Shown one piece after another: positions 1 through 8,030 of a stretch of DNA of 64,000 bases. The translations under genes and the position numbers were made by a program. The notes beneath the pieces were generated by a model that saw nothing but the letters and a program-made list of their open reading frames with translations, had not been told where the DNA came from and did no database searches. The DNA comes from Sulfurovum sp. (GTDB lineage: Bacteria; Campylobacterota; Campylobacteria; Campylobacterales; Sulfurovaceae): positions 1 to 64,000 of the forward strand of contig JALTVI010000026.1 in the NCBI GenBank assembly GCA_027049035.1. Direction: 5' to 3'. Position 1 is the stretch's first letter. Each line of letters begins with the position of its first letter.

Positions 1-142
1 ATATGGGCTTGCATTTGACTTACTGTATGTCCACTTCTTCTCATTCAAACATTCTAACACATTTGTAGAAGCTAAAGCCTTGCACTGAAAGTGCATAGTT
101 TTGGACTAGCGTATTTGGGACAATAAAAATATTAGATGATAT
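1..142. other. Left edge, no confident gene
   Basis: AT-rich sequence downstream of the lasso precursor (which reads leftwards). A 15-nt hairpin (TGCACT-GAA-AGTGCA, 81-95) could end the lasso transcript but has no strong U-run. A short minus-strand frame is open to the window edge over roughly 60-1, too little to name. Lasso cyclase and RRE genes, if adjacent, would have to lie left of the window. Confidence 0.4.
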
Positions 143-259
143 TTATGATCTGTAATTTGAACTTTGCCCATCCGTTGTAGTACTACCTGTATTCCCAAGC
201 GTTCTCTTAACAATTGAATCCAGCTTTTTAAACACTGGTGCTTTATACACTTTTTTCAT
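143..259 (-). CDS. Lasso peptide precursor (38 aa)
   Basis: Small precursor of a ribosomally made lasso peptide. The ATG at 259 is chosen because AAGGA lies just upstream; a longer in-frame reading has no such site. The leader (residues 1-21) carries the YxxP motif read by RRE proteins (Y5, P8), then L13-D14, and ends Thr-Leu, so Thr is at position -2 as lasso proteases require. The predicted core is GNTGSTTTDGQSSNYRS: Gly1 could form an isopeptide with Asp9 (9-residue ring), leaving an 8-residue tail ending in Ser17. Leader spacing, Asp9 and the terminal Ser parallel paeninodin, whose C-terminal Ser is phosphorylated by a neighbouring HprK-like kinase. Such a kinase is the next gene upstream here. 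Function is inferred from motif and neighbours; target or activity unknown. Confidence 0.8.
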   Translation of the reverse strand: MKKVYKAPVFKKLDSIVKRTLGNTGSTTTDGQSSNYRS

Positions 260-326
260 TATATTCCTTTCGTATAAAATAATTAAATTATAACACAAAA
301 ATTCTCTAGCCTCCCAAAGGGAAATT

Positions 327-1217
327 CTAAACAAATTTTAAATTTTTACTATGCCTATATATTATACCATACACCTCTCCCAACCTCTTCTTATCCCATG
401 GCACAGTCACATGAAAAACCCTGATAGTGTTCGACATCTGCGCCAGGTACTTCATGCGCTGCGGTTTCAACCATGAAAACATATAGAGATAATTGGGCAA
501 AAGTACATCAAACTTCGCAAAACCTTTAATCTCTTCTATGCTGATCTCTGCATCACCGTCTACACCTTCAAGTTCATAAAAAGCATGGATAGGTTTAAAA
601 CTGTCCGTAAACTTTTCAACCCTGTACCCCAACTCTTCAAACTTTCTGTAAGGTCTATGGTAAGGGTGAGAACCAACAGCCATAAATTTACCATTTTGAA
701 TAAAGGTTGGCACCTTATCATCTGAGATGAAAGGATGTCCCTGTTTGATGAAATAATCCGTCATCGTCGATTTGCCGCCCATAGAGGGAGCGATGAAAAA
801 GATGGGTTTTCCCTCTACTTCAACAGCTCCAGCATGAAAAAAATCATACATATTTTCCAAAGTCATATAGAGTGGCAACAGCAGATGAATGAACCAGAAA
901 CCCAGCAAAGCGGCATCGCCTTTTTCACCCAACGCATAATAAATCGTTCGCTCGCCACCTGCCCAGTAAAATTTCACCACATCTTCAACCTCATAACACC
1001 ACGGCTGACCTGCTTCACTGCCGTCAAATTCACGATCACTGTACAGATAGACATTTCGACCATGTGCCCAATAGAGATAAAAACCGCAGGTGATGGAATT
1101 TTTAAGCAACTTCAGAATGTTTGAAGAGAGTTTTACTTCATAGCGTGTTTCCGTCTCCTGCGAAAGATCCAGAGGGAAAGCAATGTCAGATATTATCTTT
1201 GTGCCATAAACAATCAT
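327..1217 (-). CDS. HprK-like kinase of lasso peptide locus
   Basis: About 296 residues from ATG 1217, which overlaps the B2 stop (ATGA) and has GGGGG upstream; an in-frame GTG at 1229 is possible. The C-terminal two thirds resemble the HPr-kinase fold: a P-loop (APSMGGKST, around residue 150) followed by ISDDK, the usual metal/phosphate loop. The N-terminal third is unique to the subfamily and probably binds the peptide. In lasso clusters such kinases phosphorylate the last Ser of the precursor. The precursor here ends in Ser, so that is the likely reaction. Translational coupling to B2 and position directly before the precursor support a biosynthetic role. It lacks the HPr-specific context (no PTS genes nearby). 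Confidence 0.75.
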   Translation of the reverse strand: MIVYGTKIISDIAFPLDLSQETETRYEVKLSSNILKLLKNSITCGFYLYWAHGRNVYLYSDREFDGSEAGQPWCYEVEDVVKFYWAGGERTIYYALGEKGDAALLGFWFIHLLLPLYMTLENMYDFFHAGAVEVEGKPIFFIAPSMGGKSTMTDYFIKQGHPFISDDKVPTFIQNGKFMAVGSHPYHRPYRKFEELGYRVEKFTDSFKPIHAFYELEGVDGDAEISIEEIKGFAKFDVLLPNYLYMFSWLKPQRMKYLAQMSNTIRVFHVTVPWDKKRLGEVYGIIYRHSKNLKFV

Positions 1218-1672
1218 TCTTTCCCCCACTCAAATACCGACAGCACAGTAAACGCTTCATGCCCTCTCCCCCCGGTAATGATGATATCTCCGCACTGTGT
1301 CCATGCGTGGGCTTTCATTTTCGCTTCGCTCTCTTCATCTTTGGCGGCTCCCAGATAGAATACGCCGGCTATCCCCCGTTTTTGCAGCATCTTCTGTGCC
1401 GTCAGAGACTGTGCCAGACAGGCGCTCTCCCACGGCGTGTAGGCTGACGCCCTTCCGATAGCCTCTCCGATCTGACGGGCCGTCCGCATCTCCTCTTCAT
1501 TCAAAGGCGCAAGCTTTTCTACATTGGTTTTATGTTCCAAAGAGCGAGTCAAGCGCTTAAAGGAGATGGTCAGGATCGCGGCACGCATCTTACCTAGAGT
1601 GACATACGCTTCTATAAAAAGTTTTTTCTCTTCGGAGGAGAGCGCTGAGAATTTTTTAAATTTTTGGATCAT
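1214..1672 (-). CDS. Lasso peptide B2 leader peptidase (transglutaminase-like)
   Basis: 152 residues from ATG 1672 (GGGAGG six bases upstream; it overlaps the end of the ABC gene). This is the cysteine-protease half of the lasso B enzyme, which removes the leader peptide. Visible family features are the catalytic Cys in WESACLAQSL, the hydrophobic GIAGVFYLGA strand and the catalytic His in KAHAW, followed by an Asp in GD. There is no PqqD-like RRE domain, so a separate RRE (B1/E) protein must exist elsewhere if the pathway is active. The preceding ABC gene and following kinase overlap it, indicating one operon. Confidence 0.8.
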   Translation of the reverse strand: MIQKFKKFSALSSEEKKLFIEAYVTLGKMRAAILTISFKRLTRSLEHKTNVEKLAPLNEEEMRTARQIGEAIGRASAYTPWESACLAQSLTAQKMLQKRGIAGVFYLGAAKDEESEAKMKAHAWTQCGDIIITGGRGHEAFTVLSVFEWGKE

Positions 1673-3428
1673 CAAAATCCTCCCTGATCAACCCTTTTTC
1701 CTGCAGCGATTTATAGCTTCCTTCAGCCTTCACTCTGCCCTCTTCAATGAGGTAGATATGGTCTGCCTGTTTGATGGTCGTTGTTCTGTGGGCGATGATG
1801 ACGGTCGTTCTGCTTTCAAGAAAAGGAGCCAGTGTTTCATAGAGATGGAACTCGGTCGCATTGTCGAGTGCTGAGGTGGCTTCATCGAAAATGACGATCT
1901 TCGGGTCGGAGAGGATCAACCGTGCGATGGCGAGTCTCTGTCGCTGGCCTCCCGAAAGCCGGATGCCATTCTTGCCGATGCGGGTTTCAAGGCCCTCTTC
2001 CAACTGACGTACAAAGCTTTCGAGCTGCGCAGCTTTGAGCGCTTCGTAGATCTCTTCGTCACTTTTTGCTTTGGAAAGGGTAAGGTTCATGCGGATCGTG
2101 TCGTTGAAAAAGAGTGCCTGCTGCAGCATCAGCGCCACATTTTCACGTACCACAGGCAGACCAATCCGTTCTATGGGGACATCTCCGTAACATATCTCTC
2201 CCCTATGGGAAGGATAAAACCCCACCATGATCTGCGCAATGGTCGTCTTGCCGCTGCCGCTGGGGCCGATGAGTGCAATCTTCTGCCCGGCTTCCGCTTT
2301 CAGGGAAATGTCATGCAGCACCTCTTTGCCGTTGCCGTAAGCAAAACGGATATGTTTCAAAGCAACAGAGGTTGTTTGTCTGCCGTCAAAAGGGTCGCTT
2401 TCGTGCGGGTAGTGCGGCTCCTGTGCCAAAGAAAGCAGGGAATTGATACGCTCGAGCGCCGGTTTGGTACTCTGGTAGGAGATGACCAGTCCCATGAGCT
2501 GCTGGACAGGCTGTACCAGTGTGGAGAGGTAGAACAGAAAGGCGATCATCATTCCGATGGTCAGGTCCGAGTAGGCCACCGCTGCGATACCCAGTGCTCT
2601 GAAGATATCGACCACAGTATTGGTCAAAAGGGTGGAGGAGCTGTGGGCGACAGCGGCTTTGTAGCCGTGATTAAGCGAAGCTTCCTCTATACTTTTTGCA
2701 CGATCCTGCAGAATGCCGAAAAAACTTCGCTCCTGATTGCTAGCGCGTACCTGAATGAAGAGTTCGAGTGTCTCGTTGAGCAATTCATGGTAGAGTTCGT
2801 AGGCTTCATGCTGGCGGCGCAGCAGCTCTCCTGTTTTGCGTCCGAGCAGTCTTGAAAAACCCAAAAAGAGCGGATTAAGCAGGAATACCAGCAGGGCAAG
2901 TACCCAGTTCATCCAGAACATGACTGCAGCGATACCCACCAGCATGAGCGAGGCACTCAATAGTGTCGTTACCATCTGTCCCGCAAAGCCGCTGACGTTT
3001 TCAACATCCTGTATCGTTTTGGAAGCGATACCGCCAGACTTGAGCGTTTCATACTCGGAAAGAGACACCCGTTCAAGATGATGCAAAATACGATGGCGCA
3101 GCAGATAGCTGATCTTCTCCGTGATCCTGGTGGCGTAAAAGGTTTTTTTGTTGTTAAAGAAAAAAGCAGTGAAACGCAACAGCAGTACCACCAGTAATAT
3201 CACGGCAATATAGACCCAGGGCTCGTCCGTGTCGAACAGTACAGAGAGCGTTTCCGTCACTTTTCCGGGATGCTCCAGCAGTACTTCATCGATAAGAAGG
3301 GGGATGAGCATCGGGATGGGAAGCAGCAGCAGTGTTGCCAGAATGCCATACACATTGGTACGCCAAAAATCGCCCTTCTGGGTTTTAATCTGATCGTAAA
3401 GCGTCCTGAACGTATATCTGCCCCTCAT
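1656..3428 (-). CDS. ABC transporter, probable lasso peptide exporter
   Basis: 590 residues: an N-terminal six-helix membrane domain (about 25-310) fused to an ATPase domain with Walker A GPSGSGKTT, signature LSGGQRQRLAIARL, Walker B IVIFDEATSALD and the switch His in IIAHR. This is the half-transporter layout of lasso D proteins, which export the mature peptide and give self-immunity. It is first in the run ABC-B2-kinase-precursor, all overlapping or closely spaced. The upstream gap to ribA is only 52 bp and holds ATTCATC-type heptamer repeats. Specific substrate is inferred only from context. Confidence 0.8.
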   Translation of the reverse strand: MRGRYTFRTLYDQIKTQKGDFWRTNVYGILATLLLLPIPMLIPLLIDEVLLEHPGKVTETLSVLFDTDEPWVYIAVILLVVLLLRFTAFFFNNKKTFYATRITEKISYLLRHRILHHLERVSLSEYETLKSGGIASKTIQDVENVSGFAGQMVTTLLSASLMLVGIAAVMFWMNWVLALLVFLLNPLFLGFSRLLGRKTGELLRRQHEAYELYHELLNETLELFIQVRASNQERSFFGILQDRAKSIEEASLNHGYKAAVAHSSSTLLTNTVVDIFRALGIAAVAYSDLTIGMMIAFLFYLSTLVQPVQQLMGLVISYQSTKPALERINSLLSLAQEPHYPHESDPFDGRQTTSVALKHIRFAYGNGKEVLHDISLKAEAGQKIALIGPSGSGKTTIAQIMVGFYPSHRGEICYGDVPIERIGLPVVRENVALMLQQALFFNDTIRMNLTLSKAKSDEEIYEALKAAQLESFVRQLEEGLETRIGKNGIRLSGGQRQRLAIARLILSDPKIVIFDEATSALDNATEFHLYETLAPFLESRTTVIIAHRTTTIKQADHIYLIEEGRVKAEGSYKSLQEKGLIREDFDDPKI

Positions 3429-3480
3429 GTTGCCTATAACTTCATTCTATTCATCATTCATCATTCAAAATTTAAAATTA

Positions 3481-4056
3481 TCAAAGCAGATGCCCCATTT
3501 GTTCCTTCTTCGTCTTAAGATAGGCTTCATTATGCGGATTTGGCTCCATTTTGATAGGAAGCCGTTCAACGATTTTTATATCTGGCAGACTCTCCATCTT
3601 GGCAGGGTTGTTGGTCAGCAGTTTGAGCTTCTTTATGCCCAGATGGTGCAAAATGAATTCGACGATCTCATAGGTACGCTCATCGGCACGGAAGCCCAAC
3701 TGGTGGTTAGCTGCAACCGTATCAAAACCCTGGTCCTGCAATGCGTAGGCGTTGACCTTGTTGAGCAGGCCGATGTTACGCCCCTCCTGACGGTGGTAGA
3801 TGACCAGTCCTCCCTCTTTGGCAATGAGGTCGAGTGCGAAGTCCAGCTGTTCTCCGCAGTCGCACTTGACCGAGCCGATGGCATCGCCGGTAAGGCACTC
3901 CGAGTGCACACGTACGATAGGTGCTTCAAGTGTAGAGAGGTTTTCGGTAAAGATGGCCAGATGCTCTTTTCCAAGATCGTCTTTGAAGGCTTGTATCTTG
4001 AACGTGCCGTGTATGGTCGGCAAAGTGGCAATTTGTGAGATCTCGATGTTTTTCAT
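3481..4056 (-). CDS. ribA: GTP cyclohydrolase II
   Basis: 191 residues. It converts GTP to 2,5-diamino-6-ribosylamino-pyrimidinone 5'-phosphate, first step of riboflavin synthesis. The zinc ligands are visible in HSECLTGDAIGSVKCDCGEQL, followed by the family run RQEGRNIGLLNKVNAYALQ and the GTP-binding segment. Length is normal for a stand-alone RibA without the RibB domain. A TATAAT box lies six bases before the ATG on the minus strand, so the message may be leaderless. Divergent from hemB; convergent only with heptamer repeats at its 3' side. Confidence 0.93.
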   Translation of the reverse strand: MKNIEISQIATLPTIHGTFKIQAFKDDLGKEHLAIFTENLSTLEAPIVRVHSECLTGDAIGSVKCDCGEQLDFALDLIAKEGGLVIYHRQEGRNIGLLNKVNAYALQDQGFDTVAANHQLGFRADERTYEIVEFILHHLGIKKLKLLTNNPAKMESLPDIKIVERLPIKMEPNPHNEAYLKTKKEQMGHLL

Positions 4057-4082
4057 GGGAGAATTATACTCAAAGAATGAGT

Positions 4083-4106
4083 AATTAGGAATTAGGAATT
4101 AGGAAT
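4083..4106. repeat. GAATTAG heptamer array
   Basis: About three tandem copies of GAATTAG between ribA and hemB. The same unit recurs at 63,733. Confidence 0.85.
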
Positions 4107-4147
4107 TTTTGGTAAAATGGCACAAAATCACTTACGAAGGCCTATTT

Positions 4148-5122
4148 ATGTTCACCCGTTTCAGACGAAAAAGAATCCACCCCGTACTGCGGGACCTGCT
4201 GCAGGAAACAACCCTGAGCGTCAACGACTTCATCTATCCGCTTTTTGCCAAAAGCGGCGAAGGATACAAAGAAGAAGTTGCCTCCATGCCCGGTGTCTAC
4301 CAGATGAGCATCGATGAGATTGTCAAAGAGTGTGAAGTACTCAAAGCACTTGGTATCAAGTCGGTCATTCTTTTTGGTATCCCCGATGTCAAGGACTCTG
4401 TAGGGAGTGATGCAATGTGTGAGCACGGCATCATCGCCGAAACCGTTAGGGCCGTCAAGGCGGCACATCCGGATATGTTCGTCGTCACCGACCTGTGCTT
4501 CTGTGAATATACAAACCACGGCCACTGCGGTGTGCTCGACCCGGTACTTGAAACGGTTGACAACGACATCACGCTTGACAACCTTGCCAAACAGGCGGTT
4601 GTCCATGCCAAAGCAGGCGTCGACATGATTGCACCCAGCGGTATGATGGACGGGATGATCCAGGCGATTAGAAACGGGCTTGACAACACCGGTTTTGTCA
4701 ACCTCCCTGTCATGAGCTACTCCACAAAGTTCGCTTCAGCCTATTACGGCCCCTTCCGTGACGTGGCAGAAAGCGCGCCAAGCTTCGGAGACCGAAGAAG
4801 CTACCAGATGAACCCCGCCAACCGCCGCGAAGCCATTGCAGAGTCTGTAGCCGACGAAATGGAAGGTGCGGACATTCTGATGGTCAAACCCGCCCTTGCC
4901 TATATGGATGTCATCCGTGACGTAAGAGAGAACACCACCCTCCCATTGGCAGTCTACAATGTCAGCGGCGAATACAGCATGCTCAAGATGGCAGCAAAAG
5001 CCGGTGTCATCGACTACGACAGAGTCATGATGGAGACCCTGCTCGGCTTCAAACGTGCGGGCGCAGATATCATCATTACCTACCATGCGAAAGAAGCGGC
5101 GGAAATACTGAGTAGAAGGTAG
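4148..5122 (+). CDS. hemB: Porphobilinogen synthase
   Basis: 324 residues from ATG 4148, preceded by GAAGG. It condenses two 5-aminolevulinates to porphobilinogen in haem synthesis. The active-site lysines are seen in the conserved runs MSYSTKFASAYYGPFR and LMVKPALAYMD, and the zinc-type cysteine cluster appears in DLCFCEYTNHGHCGV. The last two codons and stop (Arg-Arg-stop) are formed by the first units of a GTAGAAG heptamer array, so the natural C-terminus was probably rewritten by the repeat. Promoter-like GGTAAAAT precedes it. Confidence 0.95.
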   Translation: MFTRFRRKRIHPVLRDLLQETTLSVNDFIYPLFAKSGEGYKEEVASMPGVYQMSIDEIVKECEVLKALGIKSVILFGIPDVKDSVGSDAMCEHGIIAETVRAVKAAHPDMFVVTDLCFCEYTNHGHCGVLDPVLETVDNDITLDNLAKQAVVHAKAGVDMIAPSGMMDGMIQAIRNGLDNTGFVNLPVMSYSTKFASAYYGPFRDVAESAPSFGDRRSYQMNPANRREAIAESVADEMEGADILMVKPALAYMDVIRDVRENTTLPLAVYNVSGEYSMLKMAAKAGVIDYDRVMMETLLGFKRAGADIIITYHAKEAAEILSRR

Positions 5123-5220
5123 AAGGTAGAAGGTAGAAGGTAGAAGGTAGAAGGTAGAAATTTTTCATATGCTCACTTATGCCAACCTTAACTACTCCCT
5201 TCTCCCTGTCACCTACTCCC
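5112..5220. repeat. GTAGAAG heptamer array at hemB 3' end
   Basis: Six or more tandem GTAGAAG units, followed by pyrimidine-rich repeats such as CTACTCCC. The first unit carries the hemB stop codon. The same unit ends the amidase gene at 6,511. Confidence 0.9.
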
Positions 5221-5237
5221 TTTAAATTCACTCAAAC

Positions 5238-5537
5238 CTACAACCGCTCCGCAGCCTTTGCATAGACTGTCATATCTTCCCGTTTCCCGACAACGATCAC
5301 CTCGACGACAATTTGCGTCTCAATGATTCGGTAGACAATACGGATCTTTTTTCTGTCCACATAGAGCTTTCGAAGGCCACTTAAATCGTATCCTGCCTTG
5401 TGGCCGAGAAAGTCACCCAACTCAGGAGTACTTTGAAGTTTTTTGAACTGTTTGTACACAAGCATTCTCTGAGTTGAGGAGAGTTTGGAAAGATCTTTTT
5501 GTACCTCTTCCTTAACCTCCAGTCTATAAATCGTCAT
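5238..5537 (-). CDS. RelE/ParE-family toxin
   Basis: 99 residues from ATG 5537, which overlaps the antitoxin by 14 bp. The compact fold shows the RelE/ParE pattern: basic helix pair (EVQKDLSKLSSTQRMLVYKQFKKL), a GLRKLYVDRKKIRIVYRI strand pair and a C-terminal VVGKRED strand. Such toxins cut mRNA on the ribosome or poison gyrase; the sequence alone does not decide which. The RIVYRI strand and terminal basic residues favour a RelE-like nuclease. Type II toxin-antitoxin operon with the preceding gene. Confidence 0.8.
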   Translation of the reverse strand: MTIYRLEVKEEVQKDLSKLSSTQRMLVYKQFKKLQSTPELGDFLGHKAGYDLSGLRKLYVDRKKIRIVYRIIETQIVVEVIVVGKREDMTVYAKAAERL

Positions 5538-5808
5538 AAGAGATGCCCTCTTTCTCCAACAGTGTTTCAAAATCGATCGTCGCTGAATTTTTACGCTCCT
5601 CGACAATCTTGGCTATCTCAATGTGTTCCATCAACTCGTACGCCTCCTTGAGCCGCTCGTACTCTTCGATGTCAAGCAGCACCGCTTCGAGTTTGTTGTT
5701 TTTCGAGATGGCGACCTTCTCTTTGGTTTTGACACTGTTGATGGTTCCTGACACATTGCGTGCCAGATCAGTTGCGGAGATAATCTCGTCTCTTGCATAG
5801 GCTACCAT
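5524..5808 (-). CDS. Phd/YefM-type antitoxin
   Basis: 94 residues from ATG 5808 (GAAGGAAT upstream). The N-terminal half (ISATDLARNVSGTINSVKTKEKVAISKNNKLEAVLLDIEEYERL) is the Phd/YefM DNA-binding and dimer fold; the C-terminal helix (YELMEHIEIAKIVEERK...) is the toxin-binding part. AT-rich upstream sequence (5,810-5,850) contains near-palindromic ATATAATTTTATGTATAATA, a likely autoregulatory operator. It is followed directly by the toxin with overlapping reading frames. Confidence 0.85.
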   Translation of the reverse strand: MVAYARDEIISATDLARNVSGTINSVKTKEKVAISKNNKLEAVLLDIEEYERLKEAYELMEHIEIAKIVEERKNSATIDFETLLEKEGISYDDL

Positions 5809-5864
5809 AAAAATTCCTTCAATTAAACATATAATTTTATGTATAATACTGCATTTATCTTTTT

Positions 5865-5893
5865 TTGTCAACACTTTTGGCTATAATCGCACC
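5865..5893 (+). promoter_or_regulatory. Promoter with -10 six bases before ATG
   Basis: TATAAT at 5882-5887 lies six bases before the amidase ATG (5894), and no ribosome binding site is seen. Transcription would start about at the ATG, giving a leaderless message. Confidence 0.45.
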
Positions 5894-6511
5894 ATGTATC
5901 TCAAACACAAAACCGCCGCTTTTTTTGCACTGCTGATCTTCATACTGCTTGGCTATATCTTCTACGAAGCGCTCAAACCGCCTGTTCCCGTTATTATTCA
6001 GGCCGGTCACGAGGGGCGTACCTGCGGCAATACCGGAGCAGTGTGCAAAAACTACAAAGAGGTGGAGTGGAACATCTATATCGCCGATGAAGCGGCAAAA
6101 ACGCTTCGGAAATGGGGCATAGAAGTCAAACGCATTCCCGCTGATACCACGCCGATACGTGCCAATATCGCTGTGGCCATCCACTTCGACTCGGCAAAAC
6201 ACATCTGCCGCTCCGGCGCGTCGGTGGGCTATCCGAATACCAATGCTTCACGTACCTTTGCCCAACACTGGAAAGCGATCTACAAACCCTACTTTCCTTT
6301 TCACTGGCATCAGGACAACTTTACCGAAAACCTCAAACACTACTACGCCTACCACACCATTCACGCCCAAAAGTTTCTGGTACTCGAACTGGGCGAGATC
6401 ACCTGTGAAAAGCAGACACGCTGGCTGAAACCGAGGCTGAAGAAGATCGCACATCTGGTGGCGTATGCGATTGCGAAAGAACTTGGAGTGGAGGTAGAAG
6501 GTAGAAGGTAG
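5894..6511 (+). CDS. Membrane-anchored N-acetylmuramoyl-L-alanine amidase-like protein
   Basis: 205 residues. One N-terminal membrane helix (about 8-28), then an Amidase_3-like domain facing the periplasm. Candidate zinc ligands are His in IIQAGHEGR, Glu in YKEVEWN and His in VAIHFDS; the candidate catalytic Glu is in LELGEIT. This would cleave the amide between muramic acid and L-Ala in peptidoglycan. It is short compared with AmiA/AmiC types and lacks AMIN or SPOR domains. The final residues Arg-Arg-stop come from a GTAGAAG heptamer array. Divergent from the toxin-antitoxin pair. Confidence 0.7.
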   Translation: MYLKHKTAAFFALLIFILLGYIFYEALKPPVPVIIQAGHEGRTCGNTGAVCKNYKEVEWNIYIADEAAKTLRKWGIEVKRIPADTTPIRANIAVAIHFDSAKHICRSGASVGYPNTNASRTFAQHWKAIYKPYFPFHWHQDNFTENLKHYYAYHTIHAQKFLVLELGEITCEKQTRWLKPRLKKIAHLVAYAIAKELGVEVEGRR

Positions 6512-6549
6512 AAGGTAGAAGGTAGAAGGTAGAAGGTAGAAGGTAGAAA
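6494..6549. repeat. GTAGAAG heptamer array at amidase 3' end
   Basis: About eight GTAGAAG units. The stop codon of the amidase gene is inside the array. Confidence 0.9.
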
Positions 6550-6907
6550 TTTTTCATACTTCTACTGAATCGAACCTTAGTACCTTTTCGGAAGCGAAGA
6601 TTTAACGAAGTGTATACCTTTAGGTGAATCTTCGCCCAAACGCTTAACGGCAGAATAGCGTTAGGCGGGAGTATCCCGTGAAGGGGATACACTTCGATAA
6701 AATCTCCGATTCCAAAAAAACTTGGAAATAAAGATCCTCACCCATGCCAGGACTGACAAAAAACAAATCTCAAACCACCAATAACCAATACACCAGTTAC
6801 CAATAACAATATATACAGATACCGCTTCAAACCGAAACAAGCACAACTATGGTAAAATATTCTCTTTTAAATTTGCACCGTTGTGTATGGTGTACAAGGA
6901 CAGTCCG
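6550..6907. other. Intergenic region with inverted repeats, no gene
   Basis: About 360 bp. It holds an imperfect inverted pair (CGAAGTGTATACC near 6,610 and GGATACACTTCG near 6,680), a short hairpin CGCTTAACG/CGTTAGGCG near 6,645, and ACCAATA-type repeats near 6,775-6,810. The argF promoter is probably GGTAAAAT at about 6,851. No supported coding region. Confidence 0.5.
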
Positions 6908-7828
6908 ATGAGACACTTTTTGACACTGGCAGACTTCACCAAAGAGGAGCTGCTGGAGATGATCGCTTTGGCGCAGAAGATCAAAGCGCAGACCAAACGC
7001 AAAGAGTTCGTGCCCTACATGGAGCGTCAGACACTGGGGATGATCTTCGAGAAGAGCTCCACACGTACCCGTGTGAGTTTCGAGACAGGCATCTACCAAC
7101 TTGGCGGTGTGGGGCTATTTCTTTCAGCAAATGACATTCAGCTTGGCCGAGGCGAGCCAATGAAAGATACCGCCCGTGTTATCAGCCGTATGGTCGATAT
7201 GGTAATGATCCGTACTTTTGAGCAGAGCAAACTCGAAGAGTTCGCAACCTACTCCAAAGTGCCTGTCATCAACGGCCTGACCGACAGCTACCATCCCGTA
7301 CAGTTGATGACCGACTACCTGACTATGCTCGAGTTTGGCAAAGGCGAAAACCCCGTCTGTGCCTATGTAGGTGACGGCAACAATATGGCGCACTCTTGGC
7401 TGATGCTGGCAAGCAAACTCGGCTTTGAACTGCGTATCGCCACACCGAAAGGCTACGAATGCGATCCGCAGGTGGTTGCAAAGGCAGGTGAGTTTGCCAG
7501 AGAGAGCGGTGCCAAGCTTGTGTTTGGCAATGACCCAAAAGCAGCTGTTGCAGGATGCGACGTGGTCACTACCGACACATGGGTCAGCATGGGGCAGGAG
7601 AATGAGAAAGAGATCCGCCTCAAAGCCTTTGAGGGGTACATGATCGATGAAGCGATGATGTCGCTTGCCAAAGAGGATGCCATCTTCCTCCACTGCCTGC
7701 CTGCCTACCGCGGCTACGAAGTGAGCGAAGAGACCTTCGAAAAACACGCTGACGAGATCTTCACCGAAGCGGAGAACCGCCTGCATGCGCAGAAGGGGAT
7801 TATGGTGTGGCTGGATCAGCACCGCTGA
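6908..7828 (+). CDS. argF: Ornithine carbamoyltransferase
   Basis: 306 residues from ATG 6908, with AAGGAC upstream; in-frame ATGs at 6881 and 6887 are less well placed. It makes citrulline from ornithine and carbamoyl phosphate. The carbamoyl-phosphate motif [10 protein letters not shown], the HPVQ segment, the DGNNMAHSW ornithine loop and HCLPAYRG are all intact. The last codons and the bases after the stop form a perfect 12-bp inverted repeat (GGCTGGATCAGC/GCTGATCCAGCC, 7809-7835), followed by GCGTTCA heptamers. Confidence 0.95.
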   Translation: MRHFLTLADFTKEELLEMIALAQKIKAQTKRKEFVPYMERQTLGMIFEKSSTRTRVSFETGIYQLGGVGLFLSANDIQLGRGEPMKDTARVISRMVDMVMIRTFEQSKLEEFATYSKVPVINGLTDSYHPVQLMTDYLTMLEFGKGENPVCAYVGDGNNMAHSWLMLASKLGFELRIATPKGYECDPQVVAKAGEFARESGAKLVFGNDPKAAVAGCDVVTTDTWVSMGQENEKEIRLKAFEGYMIDEAMMSLAKEDAIFLHCLPAYRGYEVSEETFEKHADEIFTEAENRLHAQKGIMVWLDQHR

Positions 7829-8030
7829 TCCAGCCAAGCGTTCAGCGTTCAGTGCTAAACGTTAAGAATTTATTGTATGCATTGCGTTGCAATGCTTTTA
7901 TTGAAAATATAACCAAAAAAGGGAGCGGTAGCGAGTGTGAAAATGAATAGAAGCTTTGCAACGCAAAGCATACCAAAACTATTCACTCTTCACTATTCAC
8001 TATTCACTCTCAAAAGGATACCTTTTGAGT
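7809..8030. repeat. Composite repeat between argF and hemN
   Basis: In order: gene-end inverted repeat 7809-7835; GCGTTCA heptamers (7838-7852); reverse hairpin module GTATGCATTGC...GCAATGCTTTTA (7875-7900); 48-bp spacer; forward module GCTTTGCAACGCAAAGCATACC (7952-7974); ATTCACT array (7980-8010); and hairpin CTCAAAAGG-ATA-CCTTTTGAG (8010-8030) enclosing the hemN ribosome site and start. Confidence 0.9.

Noticed and set aside
1-60. Minus-strand frame reading EKKWTYSKS, resembling the start of IS66 TnpA-like proteins.
   Set aside because: Fewer than 20 codons are visible and the match would need a frameshift; too short to call an insertion sequence.
3440-3480. Possible direct-repeat array as a CRISPR remnant (also other heptamer loci).
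   Set aside because: Units are 7 bp, contiguous and without spacers; no cas genes in the window.
6640-6670. GCTTAAC...GTTAGGC, like integron attC core sites.
   Set aside because: The two boxes are only about 11 bp apart with no attC-length stem or cassette nearby; simple hairpin.
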